The notes under the pieces: generated by a model
Seen by the model: only the letters and a program-made list of their open reading frames with translations
Told to the model about the DNA's origin: nothing
Databases searched by the model: none
Position numbers and translations under genes: made by a program
DNA from: Rubeoparvulum massiliense
GTDB taxonomy: Bacteria; Bacillota; Bacilli; Rubeoparvulales; Rubeoparvulaceae
Direction of reading: 5' to 3'
Length of the DNA stretch: 64,000 nt
Assembly (NCBI RefSeq): GCF_001049895.1
Contig: NZ_CVPE01000003.1
Location: 62,001-126,000 of the forward strand
In this document: positions 48,899 through 59,050 of the stretch, piece after piece
Layout of the letters: each line of letters starts with the position of its first letter
How positions within the stretch are numbered: position 1 is the first letter of the stretch

Positions 48899-49438
48899 TC
48901 ACCTCACATAAAAGATTTTTGGCTTAGTTCCAAGGTCTGGACGGAGTGGTTGTGCATGTAGGCGTGCAATCTCCTTAGAGACCTCACTATTGGGGTCGTC
49001 CAAGTCCCCAAAGATCCGTGCCCCACCAATACATGTTGCGACGCAGATCGGTTGATTACCCTGCTCCACTTCTTCCACACAGAACCGACATTTCTCTACG
49101 ACACCAGTCTCTTCGTTGACAACACGGGCATCGTATGGGCAGGCCACCATGCAATATTTACAACCAATACATTTATCATGATCAACAAGTACGATTCCAT
49201 CTTCCCGTTTATAAGAAGCACCAGTTGGACAAACTTCAACACAAGGTGCGTCCTCACAATGCATACATTGCGTTGGGAAAATCTGATAAGAAACATTGGG
49301 GAATGTTCCTTCTTCTTTTTCATGGAACTTAATAAAAGCCTCTTCAGGTGGTAAACTATTCTGCATTTGACAGGCTACACGACAGCCATAGCAACCGACA
49401 CATTTTTTTACATTGATTAACATTCCATAGCGTGCCAT
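48899..49438 (-). CDS. Four-cluster ferredoxin subunit (PsrB/DmsB-like), operon 2
   Basis: A 179-residue subunit with four [4Fe-4S] cysteine groups: CVGCYGCRVAC, CMHCEDAPCVEVCP, CIGCKYCMVACP and CRFCVEEV with a later CVATC. Over its length it is very similar to the operon 1 copy, with identical stretches such as DHDKCIGCKYCMVACP (one change) and RPDLGTKPKIFYVR. The ATG at 49438 has AAGGTG upstream and gives the same length as the paralogue; a GTG at 49447 is possible. It follows the catalytic gene by 5 nt and precedes the membrane subunit gene by 5 nt. Confidence 0.93.
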   Translation of the reverse strand: MARYGMLINVKKCVGCYGCRVACQMQNSLPPEEAFIKFHEKEEGTFPNVSYQIFPTQCMHCEDAPCVEVCPTGASYKREDGIVLVDHDKCIGCKYCMVACPYDARVVNEETGVVEKCRFCVEEVEQGNQPICVATCIGGARIFGDLDDPNSEVSKEIARLHAQPLRPDLGTKPKIFYVR

Positions 49439-49443
49439 AGCGA

Positions 49444-51609
49444 TCACACCTTCCTTACCTTAACGATGATTTCTTGAACCATGGAATGACCACCCATAGG
49501 CTCAATGTCAAACTCCAGATGGTCCATATAACTGAAGCCGACACCTACTGCATTCGTTAGGTATTTTGAGTAGTTCCCGTATGGTGAAGGAACGAACACA
49601 CACTCAGGATATAACCGTTCCGTTACCTTTAAGCGTACTTGGCTCTTCGCCATGCTAGATTCTACTTCCACAAGGTCCCCATCTTTTAGACCTAACTCGG
49701 CTGCACGCTTTGCATTCATCCATAAGCGTTCAGAATCATAATCCTTGGTAATCTGCATGAGATAGGGTAGGTTGGTTGAATAGCTATGTGTGTGATACCC
49801 TTGTTTTCCATTGATCAAGCGGAAGGAATCTGCATCTGGCATCACTTTCGGAGGAATCCAACTAACGATAGGACTAAAGCCTGCTTTCTTAAATGCTTCA
49901 CTGACGAACTCGACCTTGCCAGATGGTGTTTTTAGCTTAAACTCTGCTGGTGCAGCAGGTGCGGCAGGTTTTGGTGGGAAGATAATCCCTTTTTGCCGTA
50001 GCTCATCGATATTAATACCCAATGGTTTAACCCGAGCAGCATTCAGTTCTTGAATGGTAAAGTTGAAATATTGACCTAAGCCCATCTCTTTGGCGATGTT
50101 GGTTATAATTTCGTCAAAGGGGCGGGTATCTTCATATACTCGATCGATGGCTTGTGCCCGAATAATTGCGCCAGCACCTTGAGCAGCCACCACATCTTCC
50201 CGCTCCAGATAGCTAGGTTCTGGTAGCACATAATCTGCAGCGAGTGCTGTTTCAGACATTTGTACATCACAGACAATGGTAAGTTCCATTTTTTCCATGG
50301 CATCGATCATGGTTTTTGGATCCGTATAGTTCCGTACAGGATTGGTCTGACAGAAGATGACTGCTTTCGCCTCACCGGATTCTGCCTTCTCTGGAATTAT
50401 GGTGGCTACACCGGTTCCCGTGCTAACCAGTGGAAAACGTGCATCCCAACGAGGAAGCTTGGACTTCTCAGGAACTGGTTCCATATCGCCTAATTTAGCA
50501 CCACCGCCAAAGGTTAATCCACCTTTTTGATTAATATTACCTAGTAAGGCGTTAAAGAGGGCGGCAGCACGGCCACATTCTGTACTGTTATAGTAGACGC
50601 AACCATTGGCTCCACGCCAACCAGGTTCGATCATGGCATGTGGTTTAGCGGCTGCGATCTCTCGAGCGATGCGGATAATCGTTTCCTGCGGAATATCAGT
50701 AATCTCTGCAGCCCATTCTGGGGTATATTCGTTCATGGCCTTCGCATATTCATCGAAGCCAATGGAGTTATTTTGAACAAATGCTTCATCATATAATTTT
50801 TCAGTAATCACCACATTGGACATGGCTAGGATGAGTGCAAGGTCAGTACCTGGACGAATGGGGATCCACTCATCACCGAGGGGAACGGTGGCATTCAAGC
50901 GAGGATCGACGAAGACAATCTTCGCTCCATTATCCTTCGCTGTGGTTAAATCATAGACACTGGCAGGACGAATCCCATCGCCATAGCTCCGACCAATGAA
51001 GAGAATGTACTTACTGTTCTTAATATCTGCACCGGGTACACCACCAATGGTATGGATATAGCCCGTATTCCGACCATTATTACAGCATACTTGGTGTGTA
51101 AAGTAGTTTGGTGAGCCGATGGCTGCAAGAAAACGTGGACCATAGTAACTCCCTGTAGGACGGGGGTCTTCCACATAGCCAACACTCTGTGGTCCATATT
51201 TTTTAATGATTTCATTAAGCTTTTGGCCAATCTCCTGATAAGCTTGCTCCCAGGTAATCTGCTCAAAAGTTCCATCCTCTTTTTTCTTAAGGGGATGTTG
51301 TAAGCGGTCTGGTGAATAAGCTAAGGTTGCAACACCATGACCACGGGCACATAATTTCCCTTTACTAAAGGGATGATCAGGGTGCCCTTCCATTTTCCAT
51401 AAGCGCCCATTCTTCGTGATCACTAAAACGCCACATTTACTTGAACACGCGTTACACAAAGAAGGGGTAACTTTGATATCATCATGTTGGTTGCCTTCTG
51501 CAAGCGTTTTTGACCAAGCATGAAAGCTGACGGTTCCTGTTGTAAGAACTGCGCCAGTTGCAGCCGATGCTTTCAAGAAACTTCTACGACTGATTTTGCT
51601 GTCTAGCAC
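49444..51609 (-). CDS. Molybdopterin oxidoreductase catalytic subunit (PsrA/PhsA-like), operon 2
   Basis: A 721-residue bis-MGD molybdoenzyme, paralogue of the operon 1 subunit, starting at a GTG (51609) that has AAGGAGG 8 nt upstream. The Tat signal is ISRRSFLKASAATGAVLTTG. The cluster cysteines are CNACSSKC with KLCARGHG. The Mo-ligand position is Cys175, here in QVCCNNGRN with a second cysteine next to it, unlike SASCNLSRD in operon 1. A proline/alanine-rich stretch lies near residue 550. The changed pocket suggests that the two enzymes do not reduce exactly the same compound; that is inference. First gene of a three-gene operon. Confidence 0.9.
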   Translation of the reverse strand: MLDSKISRRSFLKASAATGAVLTTGTVSFHAWSKTLAEGNQHDDIKVTPSLCNACSSKCGVLVITKNGRLWKMEGHPDHPFSKGKLCARGHGVATLAYSPDRLQHPLKKKEDGTFEQITWEQAYQEIGQKLNEIIKKYGPQSVGYVEDPRPTGSYYGPRFLAAIGSPNYFTHQVCCNNGRNTGYIHTIGGVPGADIKNSKYILFIGRSYGDGIRPASVYDLTTAKDNGAKIVFVDPRLNATVPLGDEWIPIRPGTDLALILAMSNVVITEKLYDEAFVQNNSIGFDEYAKAMNEYTPEWAAEITDIPQETIIRIAREIAAAKPHAMIEPGWRGANGCVYYNSTECGRAAALFNALLGNINQKGGLTFGGGAKLGDMEPVPEKSKLPRWDARFPLVSTGTGVATIIPEKAESGEAKAVIFCQTNPVRNYTDPKTMIDAMEKMELTIVCDVQMSETALAADYVLPEPSYLEREDVVAAQGAGAIIRAQAIDRVYEDTRPFDEIITNIAKEMGLGQYFNFTIQELNAARVKPLGINIDELRQKGIIFPPKPAAPAAPAEFKLKTPSGKVEFVSEAFKKAGFSPIVSWIPPKVMPDADSFRLINGKQGYHTHSYSTNLPYLMQITKDYDSERLWMNAKRAAELGLKDGDLVEVESSMAKSQVRLKVTERLYPECVFVPSPYGNYSKYLTNAVGVGFSYMDHLEFDIEPMGGHSMVQEIIVKVRKV

Positions 51610-51732
51610 TTTCAATCCCTCCTTCAACATGCATCCTTTACATCTTTGGACTCAACTCTGCCAAGCTGACCCATTATTACTAGTACAAACGATGGATAGA
51701 AGGAAAATTGATGATTGGCTCGTACCTGCTGG

Positions 51733-51798
51733 TTATTCGATTAACAACGCTGGTAGAAGGTAACTTACCCCAGCGTTGTACCTCCAAGAAGTTCTCAA
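51733..51798 (-). CDS. Possible 21-residue leader peptide of operon 2
   Basis: A short frame starting with TTG (51798) 4 nt after AGGGGGAGGGGGAG and reading LRTSWRYNAGVSYLLPALLI then Glu and stop. Its second half overlaps the hairpin at 51745-51778, and it ends about 120 nt before the catalytic subunit start. The strong ribosome-binding site is the main support. It could be a regulatory leader peptide; it may also be chance. Confidence 0.35.
   Translation of the reverse strand: MRTSWRYNAGVSYLLPALLIE
51745..51778 (-). promoter_or_regulatory. Leader hairpin of operon 2
   Basis: Perfect 9-base arms CAACGCTGG (51745-51753) and CCAGCGTTG (51770-51778) with a 16-nt loop that itself holds GTAA/TTAC. 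On the minus strand only TTAATC follows, so it is a weak terminator or a regulatory hairpin inside the short leader ORF. Confidence 0.45.
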
Positions 51799-51976
51799 CG
51801 TACTCCCCCTCCCCCTATTGACGTTTTAGCTTCTGAAGAAGATACGAGTTTTGTCACCACACCCTCTACACTTTTCATTGTAAAGAAAATCTCCCATGGT
51901 GATTTGAATTATTGGAGAACGATTTCCAGTTCCATATGGTCAAATATACCCACAAATACCTTGACGGGTATCGCTT

Positions 51977-51995
51977 TGTTACATGGTTTGTAACA
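51977..51995. promoter_or_regulatory. Palindromic operator candidate
   Basis: Perfect inverted repeat TGTTACA-TGGTT-TGTAACA. Located about 370 nt upstream of operon 2. Its 7-5-7 layout fits a dimeric repressor, but I do not recognise the consensus. Confidence 0.5.
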
Positions 51996-52046
51996 TCTTT
52001 GTCCAACGAATGAATATTATCTGAATTTTAAAACTTTTTTAAACGC

Positions 52047-52063
52047 TATAGCTTATATACTAT
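52047..52063. promoter_or_regulatory. AT-rich palindrome
   Basis: TATACT-ATATA-AGTATA, a 6-5-6 inverted repeat (position accurate to within a few bases). It contains -10-like sequence on both strands, so it may be a promoter element, an operator or both. Confidence 0.35.
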
Positions 52064-52257
52064 ATAAGTATACTTTATCATCAATCGTAGGAAGTAGTTT
52101 GCTATCTGATGGTATGAAATCGCACTCTTGCAAACGATAAAATGAGTATTTCCCCTTGTTCAATCTTTGCTAGAACTCTGGTTCTCAACACTTCATCTGC
52201 ACACCAATATCAGTCTAAATAAGTAACATCGCATAGATCGTCCTTGGTAATGAGCAT

Positions 52258-52287
52258 TAAAAAAGACCGTATCATCGTGATACGATC
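52258..52287 (-). terminator. Terminator of the tRNA cluster
   Basis: Stem GACCGTATCA (52265-52274) / TGATACGATC (52278-52287), followed on the minus strand by TTTTTTAAT. It follows tRNA-Arg. Confidence 0.85.
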
Positions 52288-52305
52288 CGAACGTTCTTAT
52301 GTAAA

Positions 52306-52382
52306 TGGCGCGCCCTGAGAGATTCGAACTCCCGACCTTTTGATTCGTAGTCAAACACTCTATCCAGCTGAGCTAAGGGCGC
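52306..52382 (-). tRNA. tRNA-Arg (anticodon ACG)
   Basis: A 77-nt cloverleaf including encoded CCA. Acceptor GCGCCCT pairs with AGGGCGC; the anticodon loop is CTACGAA between TTTGA and TCAAA; the T loop is TTCGAAT. Last gene of the three-tRNA cluster. The A34 is expected to be edited to inosine. Confidence 0.95.
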
Positions 52383-52402
52383 ACGATTTGATGGCAAACC
52401 AA

Positions 52403-52491
52403 TGGTGCCGAGGACCGGAATCGAACCGGTACGGTAGTCTCCTACCGCAGGATTTTAAGTCCTGTGCGTCTGCCAGTTCCGCCACCCCGGC
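52403..52491 (-). tRNA. tRNA-Leu (anticodon TAA)
   Basis: An 89-nt tRNA with a long variable arm (class II) and encoded CCA. Acceptor GCCGGGG pairs with CCTCGGC; the anticodon loop is CTTAAAA between CAGGA and TCCTG, giving TAA. Middle gene of the cluster. Confidence 0.95.
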
Positions 52492-52520
52492 TTGTGACAT
52501 GCAGACAAATTTAAAAAAGA

Positions 52521-52596
52521 TGGAGCGGAAAACGGGACTCGAACCCGCGACCCCAACCTTGGCAAGGTTGTGCTCTACCAGCTGAGCTACTTCCGC
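52521..52596 (-). tRNA. tRNA-Gly (anticodon GCC)
   Basis: A 76-nt tRNA with encoded CCA. Acceptor GCGGAAG faces TTTCCGC; the anticodon loop is TTGCCAA between CAACC and GGTTG, giving GCC; the T loop is TTCGAGT. First gene of the cluster, 36 nt after the -10 box of its promoter. Confidence 0.95.
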
Positions 52597-52632
52597 ATCT
52601 GTTATAAGTGCCTTTTTTGAAGGACAAGATAT

Positions 52633-52661
52633 ACTATACCAAAGGATCTCTTGAAATGCAA
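52633..52661 (-). promoter_or_regulatory. Promoter of the tRNA cluster
   Basis: On the minus strand TTGCAT (52656-52661), 17 nt, TATAGT (52633-52638). A good sigma-A promoter directly upstream of tRNA-Gly. Confidence 0.75.
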
Positions 52662-52703
52662 GGGTGTTCGTGAAAAAAATCGCAGACAAATGGTACCAGG
52701 GGA

Positions 52704-52741
52704 GAAAGGGAGGAGGATGAAATAAGCATGTACCTCCTCCC
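52704..52741 (-). terminator. Terminator of the heat-shock/mtaB operon
   Basis: Stem GGGAGGAGG (52708-52716) / CCTCCTCCC (52733-52741), followed by TTTCT on the minus strand; the plus-strand side has ATAATTTTT. It lies 55 nt after the mtaB stop. Confidence 0.7.
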
Positions 52742-52795
52742 ATAATTTTTGCTCAGTCAATATAGATTATCTACCCTCAGTATCCAATTTTGGTC

Positions 52796-54115
52796 TCAAA
52801 CTAGGATACGTGCGAGATTCCCTATTGCATGTTCCTCTTCTGCTTTCTCTATTTTCACACGACAGAGATGACCGATTAACGACTCATCGCCAGGGAAAAC
52901 AACCTGCACATAGTTGTCCGCATGTCCCACCAATAATCCATCTTCGGGTGCCTCTTTCCACGGACGCTCTGGAATCACTTCCAGTACCTCTCCTTGCCAT
53001 TGGGCAATATAATCTGCCCGTAAGCGATTAGAAAGCTGAATTAAACGTTGAACCCGTTCATGCTTTACCTCTTCTGGAATCTGATCAGGCATACGCGCTG
53101 CTGGCGTCCCATTTCGTTTGCTGTAAGGGAAGACATGCATCTCGGCATAAGCGATCTCTTCCATAAAGCGATAGCCATTATTAAACTGTTCTTCTGTCTC
53201 TCCAGGAAAACCAACGATCACATCAGTAGTAATGGCGACACCGGGTAAAGCTTCACGAATTCGATGAATCTTTTCTCTGTACTCTTCTAGGGTATATTTG
53301 CGACGCATCCGTTTTAACACCTCATCATCCCCTGCTTGGAGAGGAATATGGAGATGACGACACATCTTCGGTGAGTCATGGAGAATCTGAATCACCTCGT
53401 CATCAATCTGTGAGGCTTCAATGGAGCTGATCCGAATCCGCGCTAAGCCCTCCACCTGATCGAGATCCCGGAGTAGACGGGCTAGGGAGTAATCCGCTAG
53501 ATCCTCACCATAACCTCCCGTATGAATTCCAGTGAGGACAATCTCTTTATACCCTGCTGCAACCAGCTGCTGAGCTTGTTCAATGACACGTTCAGGCTGA
53601 CGACTACGGAGTAGACCTCGTGCCCACGGAATAATACAGAACGTACAAAAATTATTACAGCCCTCTTGAATTTTTAGTGAGGCCCTTGTTCGATCTGTAA
53701 ATTGTGGAACATCTAGCTCCTCAAATTCTTTCGTTTTCATAATATTGGAGACTGCATTAATAGGCTTGCGCTGTTGACGGAATTCCTCCACATACTGGAG
53801 AAGATTCTCTCGCCCTTGTGTACCGATAACGATATCTACACCAGGAATCTTCAGTACCTCTGCTGATGAGGTTTGGGCATAACAACCGGTCACTACGATG
53901 ACTGCATCGGGATTCCGACGAATGGCCCGGCGGATGACCTGGCGACTTTTCTTATCCCCTGTATTGGTTACCGTACATGTGTTGATGACATACACATCGG
54001 CATCCTCTTCAAAATCCACCTTCTCATAATCATGCTGCTGAAAGAGATTCCACATGGCCTCTGTCTCATAAAAATTGACCTTACAGCCCAGTGTATGGAA
54101 TGCTACACGATTCAT
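52796..54115 (-). CDS. mtaB: tRNA t6A37 methylthiotransferase MtaB
   Basis: A 439-residue radical-SAM methylthiotransferase converting t6A to ms2t6A at position 37 of tRNAs reading ANN codons. The N-terminal UPF0004 domain begins VAFHTLGCKVNFYETEAM with its cluster cysteines (near residues 11, 47 and 82); the radical-SAM motif is CNNFCTFCIIPWARG (near residue 152); a TRAM domain closes the C-terminus. The start overlaps the rsmE stop by 4 nt (ATGA). The order dnaJ-prmA-rsmE-mtaB is that of B. subtilis (yqeV). Confidence 0.95.
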   Translation of the reverse strand: MNRVAFHTLGCKVNFYETEAMWNLFQQHDYEKVDFEEDADVYVINTCTVTNTGDKKSRQVIRRAIRRNPDAVIVVTGCYAQTSSAEVLKIPGVDIVIGTQGRENLLQYVEEFRQQRKPINAVSNIMKTKEFEELDVPQFTDRTRASLKIQEGCNNFCTFCIIPWARGLLRSRQPERVIEQAQQLVAAGYKEIVLTGIHTGGYGEDLADYSLARLLRDLDQVEGLARIRISSIEASQIDDEVIQILHDSPKMCRHLHIPLQAGDDEVLKRMRRKYTLEEYREKIHRIREALPGVAITTDVIVGFPGETEEQFNNGYRFMEEIAYAEMHVFPYSKRNGTPAARMPDQIPEEVKHERVQRLIQLSNRLRADYIAQWQGEVLEVIPERPWKEAPEDGLLVGHADNYVQVVFPGDESLIGHLCRVKIEKAEEEHAIGNLARILV

Positions 54116-54864
54116 CGTTCGCTTCCTCCGTTCTGTTCAAAATGATAGGAGCAACAGGAGAGAGCATAGAGCCCTGCTGTCTCTGTTCGTAATATCCGTG
54201 GACCCAATGTGACGATGGAGACCCCATGGTTGATGGCCTCTTGCACCTCATGAGATGCAAAGCCTCCCTCTGGTCCGATGATAATCAAAATGGAGTGAAG
54301 CTCAGCCTTTGATCGTAAAGCTTGGGCAAATTGATACTCTTCCTCTCCCTCATAAGCCATAAGCACAAGATCATACTGTGAAGCAGCTTGTAGGAGCTCC
54401 TTCCACTGATGCAGAGGATGGAGTCTGGGTAGATAGTTACGATGGGATTGTTCTGCTGCTTCCTTAATAATGCGCTCCCAACGCTCTCTTCGTTTCCCTT
54501 CCTTCTGATTGTCTAACTTCACAATGGTGCGTTCAGATATGAAAGGCAGAAAGGCATGCACCCCTAACTCCGTACACTTCTGAAGGATCCAATCCCATTT
54601 CTCACCCTTGGGCATGCTCTGTGCTAAGGTGATCTGTACAGGCATCTCAGATTGATGTTGGAGCTCTTCTTCAATGGTGCAATTCACCTGATTACTGGAT
54701 ATCTCATGAATCGAAGCACGGTAAGCCTTTCCTCTACCATCAGATAGAATGATTTCGTCACCAACCTGTGCTCTCATCACACGGAGAAGATGATGGACGT
54801 CATCACCAAGGATTTGCGCTGCTTTCCCATCAATTTGCTCAACTGGAGTGAAATATCGTTGCAT
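54112..54864 (-). CDS. rsmE: 16S rRNA m3U1498 methyltransferase RsmE
   Basis: A 250-residue SPOUT methyltransferase modifying U1498 of 16S rRNA. The N-terminal PUA-like domain contains DDVHHLLRVMRAQVGDEI; the C-terminal SPOUT knot shows IIGPEGGFASHEV and LGPRILRTETAGLYAL. Two adjacent ATG codons (54867 and 54864) follow AAGGAG; the second has the better spacing of 7 nt. It begins 11 nt inside-out of the prmA end, closely packed, and overlaps mtaB by 4 nt. Confidence 0.94.
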   Translation of the reverse strand: MQRYFTPVEQIDGKAAQILGDDVHHLLRVMRAQVGDEIILSDGRGKAYRASIHEISSNQVNCTIEEELQHQSEMPVQITLAQSMPKGEKWDWILQKCTELGVHAFLPFISERTIVKLDNQKEGKRRERWERIIKEAAEQSHRNYLPRLHPLHQWKELLQAASQYDLVLMAYEGEEEYQFAQALRSKAELHSILIIIGPEGGFASHEVQEAINHGVSIVTLGPRILRTETAGLYALSCCSYHFEQNGGSER

Positions 54865-54875
54865 CATTAATCTCC

Positions 54876-55811
54876 TTATTTCTTTTGGGCTACGATGACA
54901 ACCCAATTCTCTTCTTCCTTCGTTTCAAGAACCCTCATGCCATACTCAGCCAACTGCTGAAGGACTGGTTCTTCTTTCCCTGCAAGAATTCCTGAAACAA
55001 TATAGATTCCCTCATCCTTTAACAGTGAGACTGCTTGCGGGGTAAGCCGCAGAATAATATCGGCTAACAGATTCGCCATAATCAAATCCACAGGCTCTGA
55101 ATAGCCATCGAGCAGATTATTTTGATTTACATGTACTGCATGAGATACGTGATTGAGCTCACAGTTTGCGATGGTGCTTTGAACTGCGATATCGTCTAAA
55201 TCCAAGGCATCCACATGCTGAGCACCCAATTTCACTGCAGCGATACTAAGGATGCCTGTACCACAGCCCACATCATAGATTTTGACACCAGGCTTCATAT
55301 AAGAGGCTAACGCTTGAATTGTCAATGTGGTCGTTGGATGTGTTCCTGTCCCAAATGCCATCCCAGGATCCAGTGATATGACCTGCTCACCTTCAGCTTG
55401 TTCATAATCGATCCAGGAGGGAGAGATGGTAAGATAAGAGGTGACGTGCACAGGTTGATAATGCTGTTTCCATCCTGCTGTCCAATCCTCATCTTGTAAG
55501 ATGGCCCACGAAACCTCCCCCGATCCAATGTCCAAACCATATTCACTTAATTGAAGAATGTCCTGGCGGATCCCCTTCACCATCTCCTCTAGCTCCGGTT
55601 GTACATCAAAATACCCCTTCACCAGTACCCCCTCTACAGGGTAATCTGCTGGAGATAGATCATAGATTTCCCCGTAGGTACTCTCCCATGTACGGTTCAG
55701 GACTTCTGGATCTTCAATCACAACACCATTGGCTCCTGTCTCATGTAGAATATTGCAGATGGCTTCAACCGACTCCTCTTTGGTCAGTACTCGTACTTCC
55801 GCGTAGCTCAT
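54876..55811 (-). CDS. prmA: Ribosomal protein L11 methyltransferase
   Basis: A 311-residue SAM-dependent enzyme that trimethylates ribosomal protein L11. The N-terminal L11-recognition domain (about residues 1-90) leads to WTAGWKQHYQPVHV, the substrate loop DPGMAFGTGTHPTT, the Rossmann motif YDVGCGTGILSIAAVKLG (about residues 176-193) and IMANLLADI. Usual place after dnaJ and before rsmE. Confidence 0.96.
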   Translation of the reverse strand: MSYAEVRVLTKEESVEAICNILHETGANGVVIEDPEVLNRTWESTYGEIYDLSPADYPVEGVLVKGYFDVQPELEEMVKGIRQDILQLSEYGLDIGSGEVSWAILQDEDWTAGWKQHYQPVHVTSYLTISPSWIDYEQAEGEQVISLDPGMAFGTGTHPTTTLTIQALASYMKPGVKIYDVGCGTGILSIAAVKLGAQHVDALDLDDIAVQSTIANCELNHVSHAVHVNQNNLLDGYSEPVDLIMANLLADIILRLTPQAVSLLKDEGIYIVSGILAGKEEPVLQQLAEYGMRVLETKEEENWVVIVAQKK

Positions 55812-55921
55812 ATTCGAACCCCTTCCCGCAGATTTCCATAGGATTGACCCTCTTCATGATCTTGCTTATTTATAGCTTGTTTTGCTATTCTTGTCAACGA
55901 AAAGCCTTGGAACGATTACGG

Positions 55922-57067
55922 TCATTCCCCACGAAAGGCACGTTTTACCTTGTCAAAGAATCCTTTATCATCATCTTCCACTTCGGTGAGCACACTGCCA
56001 GAAATCTTCGCAAGTTCCTGGAGTAAATCCTTTTGGCGTTCCGTTAGCTTCGTTGGTGTTACTACCTTCACAACTACATGCTGATCGCCTCTGCCATACC
56101 CACGAAGATGGGGTACGCCTTTCCCTTTGATCCGGAAGGACGTCCCTGATTGTGTCCCAGCAGGAATCTTTAGCTTCACTTTTCCATCTAAAGTAGGTAC
56201 CTCAATTTCATCACCCAATGCTGCCTGTGAAAAATTGAGAGGCATTTCGCAATAGATGTCATTCCCATGGCGCTCAAAGAATTGATGAGGCTTCACACGG
56301 AAAATAATATAAAGATCGCCGGCTGGTCCTCCGTTGACCCCTGCTTCACCTTGCCCAGTGACACGTAAGCGTGAACCATCATCAACACCAGCTGGAATGT
56401 TCACACGAATCTTCTTCTGTTTCTTGACACGTCCTACCCCGTGACAAACCGAGCAAGGCTGTTCAATAATGGTACCTCGTCCCTGACAGCGTTGACAAAC
56501 ACGACGGTTCACAACGCGCCCAAACATGGTATCCTGCACTTGCTCCTTTTGTCCAGTACCATGACAATCCGGACAGGTTTTGGGTTGTGTCCCCGGCTTA
56601 GCACCTGTACCGTGACAGTGATCACAATTCTCCTCCCGCGGAATATTGATCTCTGTCTCTTTCCCAAAAACTGCTTCTTCAAACTGGATGGTCATAGTGT
56701 ATTGAAGATCAGCACCTTGCTGTGGTGCATTCGGATTAGCTCTTCTTCCTCCTCCACCAAAGAACATATCAAAAATATCACCAAAACCACCAAAATCGCC
56801 CTGGAACCCCCCTGCGCCACCAAAGCCCCCTGCACCAAAATTAGGGTCGGTTCCTGCATGACCGAACTGATCGTAGCGTGCCCGCTTTTCTGAGTCACTT
56901 AAAATATCGTAGGCTTCTTTCACTTCTTTGAAGCGCTCTTCTGCATCAGGCTCTTTATTCACATCGGGGTGATATTTTCGTGCTAATTGACGATAGGCTT
57001 TTTTTATGGTTGCCTCGTCAGCATCCTTGCTTACACCTAGGACCTCATAATAATCCCGCTTGCTCAT
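55922..57067 (-). CDS. dnaJ: Chaperone DnaJ
   Basis: A 381-residue type I J-protein, co-chaperone of DnaK. J domain (residues 1-70) with HPD in YHPDVNKE; Gly/Phe-rich region (about 78-115); four CxxCxGxG zinc repeats ([32 protein letters not shown], about 144-205); C-terminal substrate-binding domains. ATG at 57067 has GGAG 7 nt upstream. A terminator-like hairpin lies between dnaK and this gene, so it is probably made at a lower level than DnaK. Confidence 0.97.
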   Translation of the reverse strand: MSKRDYYEVLGVSKDADEATIKKAYRQLARKYHPDVNKEPDAEERFKEVKEAYDILSDSEKRARYDQFGHAGTDPNFGAGGFGGAGGFQGDFGGFGDIFDMFFGGGGRRANPNAPQQGADLQYTMTIQFEEAVFGKETEINIPREENCDHCHGTGAKPGTQPKTCPDCHGTGQKEQVQDTMFGRVVNRRVCQRCQGRGTIIEQPCSVCHGVGRVKKQKKIRVNIPAGVDDGSRLRVTGQGEAGVNGGPAGDLYIIFRVKPHQFFERHGNDIYCEMPLNFSQAALGDEIEVPTLDGKVKLKIPAGTQSGTSFRIKGKGVPHLRGYGRGDQHVVVKVVTPTKLTERQKDLLQELAKISGSVLTEVEDDDKGFFDKVKRAFRGE

Positions 57068-57110
57068 ACAATCACTCCACTTTCTCCATAACTTGCAATT
57101 GATGACGGAA

Positions 57111-57150
57111 AAAAAGTCAAAGTCAATGGCCACTGACTTTGACTTTTTTT
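57111..57150 (-). terminator. Internal terminator between dnaK and dnaJ
   Basis: Perfect 15-base stem AAAAAGTCAAAGTCA (57111-57125) / TGACTTTGACTTTTT (57134-57148), with T runs in both directions. It lies within the heat-shock operon and probably allows only partial read-through into dnaJ. Confidence 0.75.
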
Positions 57151-57180
57151 ATCTTCATTCTAGCATACTTTCAGAAGAGA

Positions 57181-59031
<1,851 letters not shown>

Positions 59032-59050
59032 TCAGTATGTAAAAAGTCTA

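Larger units (their letters stand above)
51610..52257. other. Long intergenic region upstream of operon 2
   Basis: About 650 nt without a normal gene. It contains, reading towards operon 2, two palindromes (52047-52063 approx. and 51977-51995), a 23-codon reading frame with a CRGCG motif but no ribosome-binding site (51897-51826), and a 21-codon frame preceded by a very strong G-rich Shine-Dalgarno (51798-51733) that overlaps a hairpin. These look like regulatory leader parts of operon 2. No Fnr-like box comparable to that of operon 1 was found. Confidence 0.5.

Noticed and set aside
43124-51609. Selenocysteine in the molybdoenzymes
   Set aside because: Both frames are open throughout, with Cys at the metal-ligand position and no in-frame TGA.
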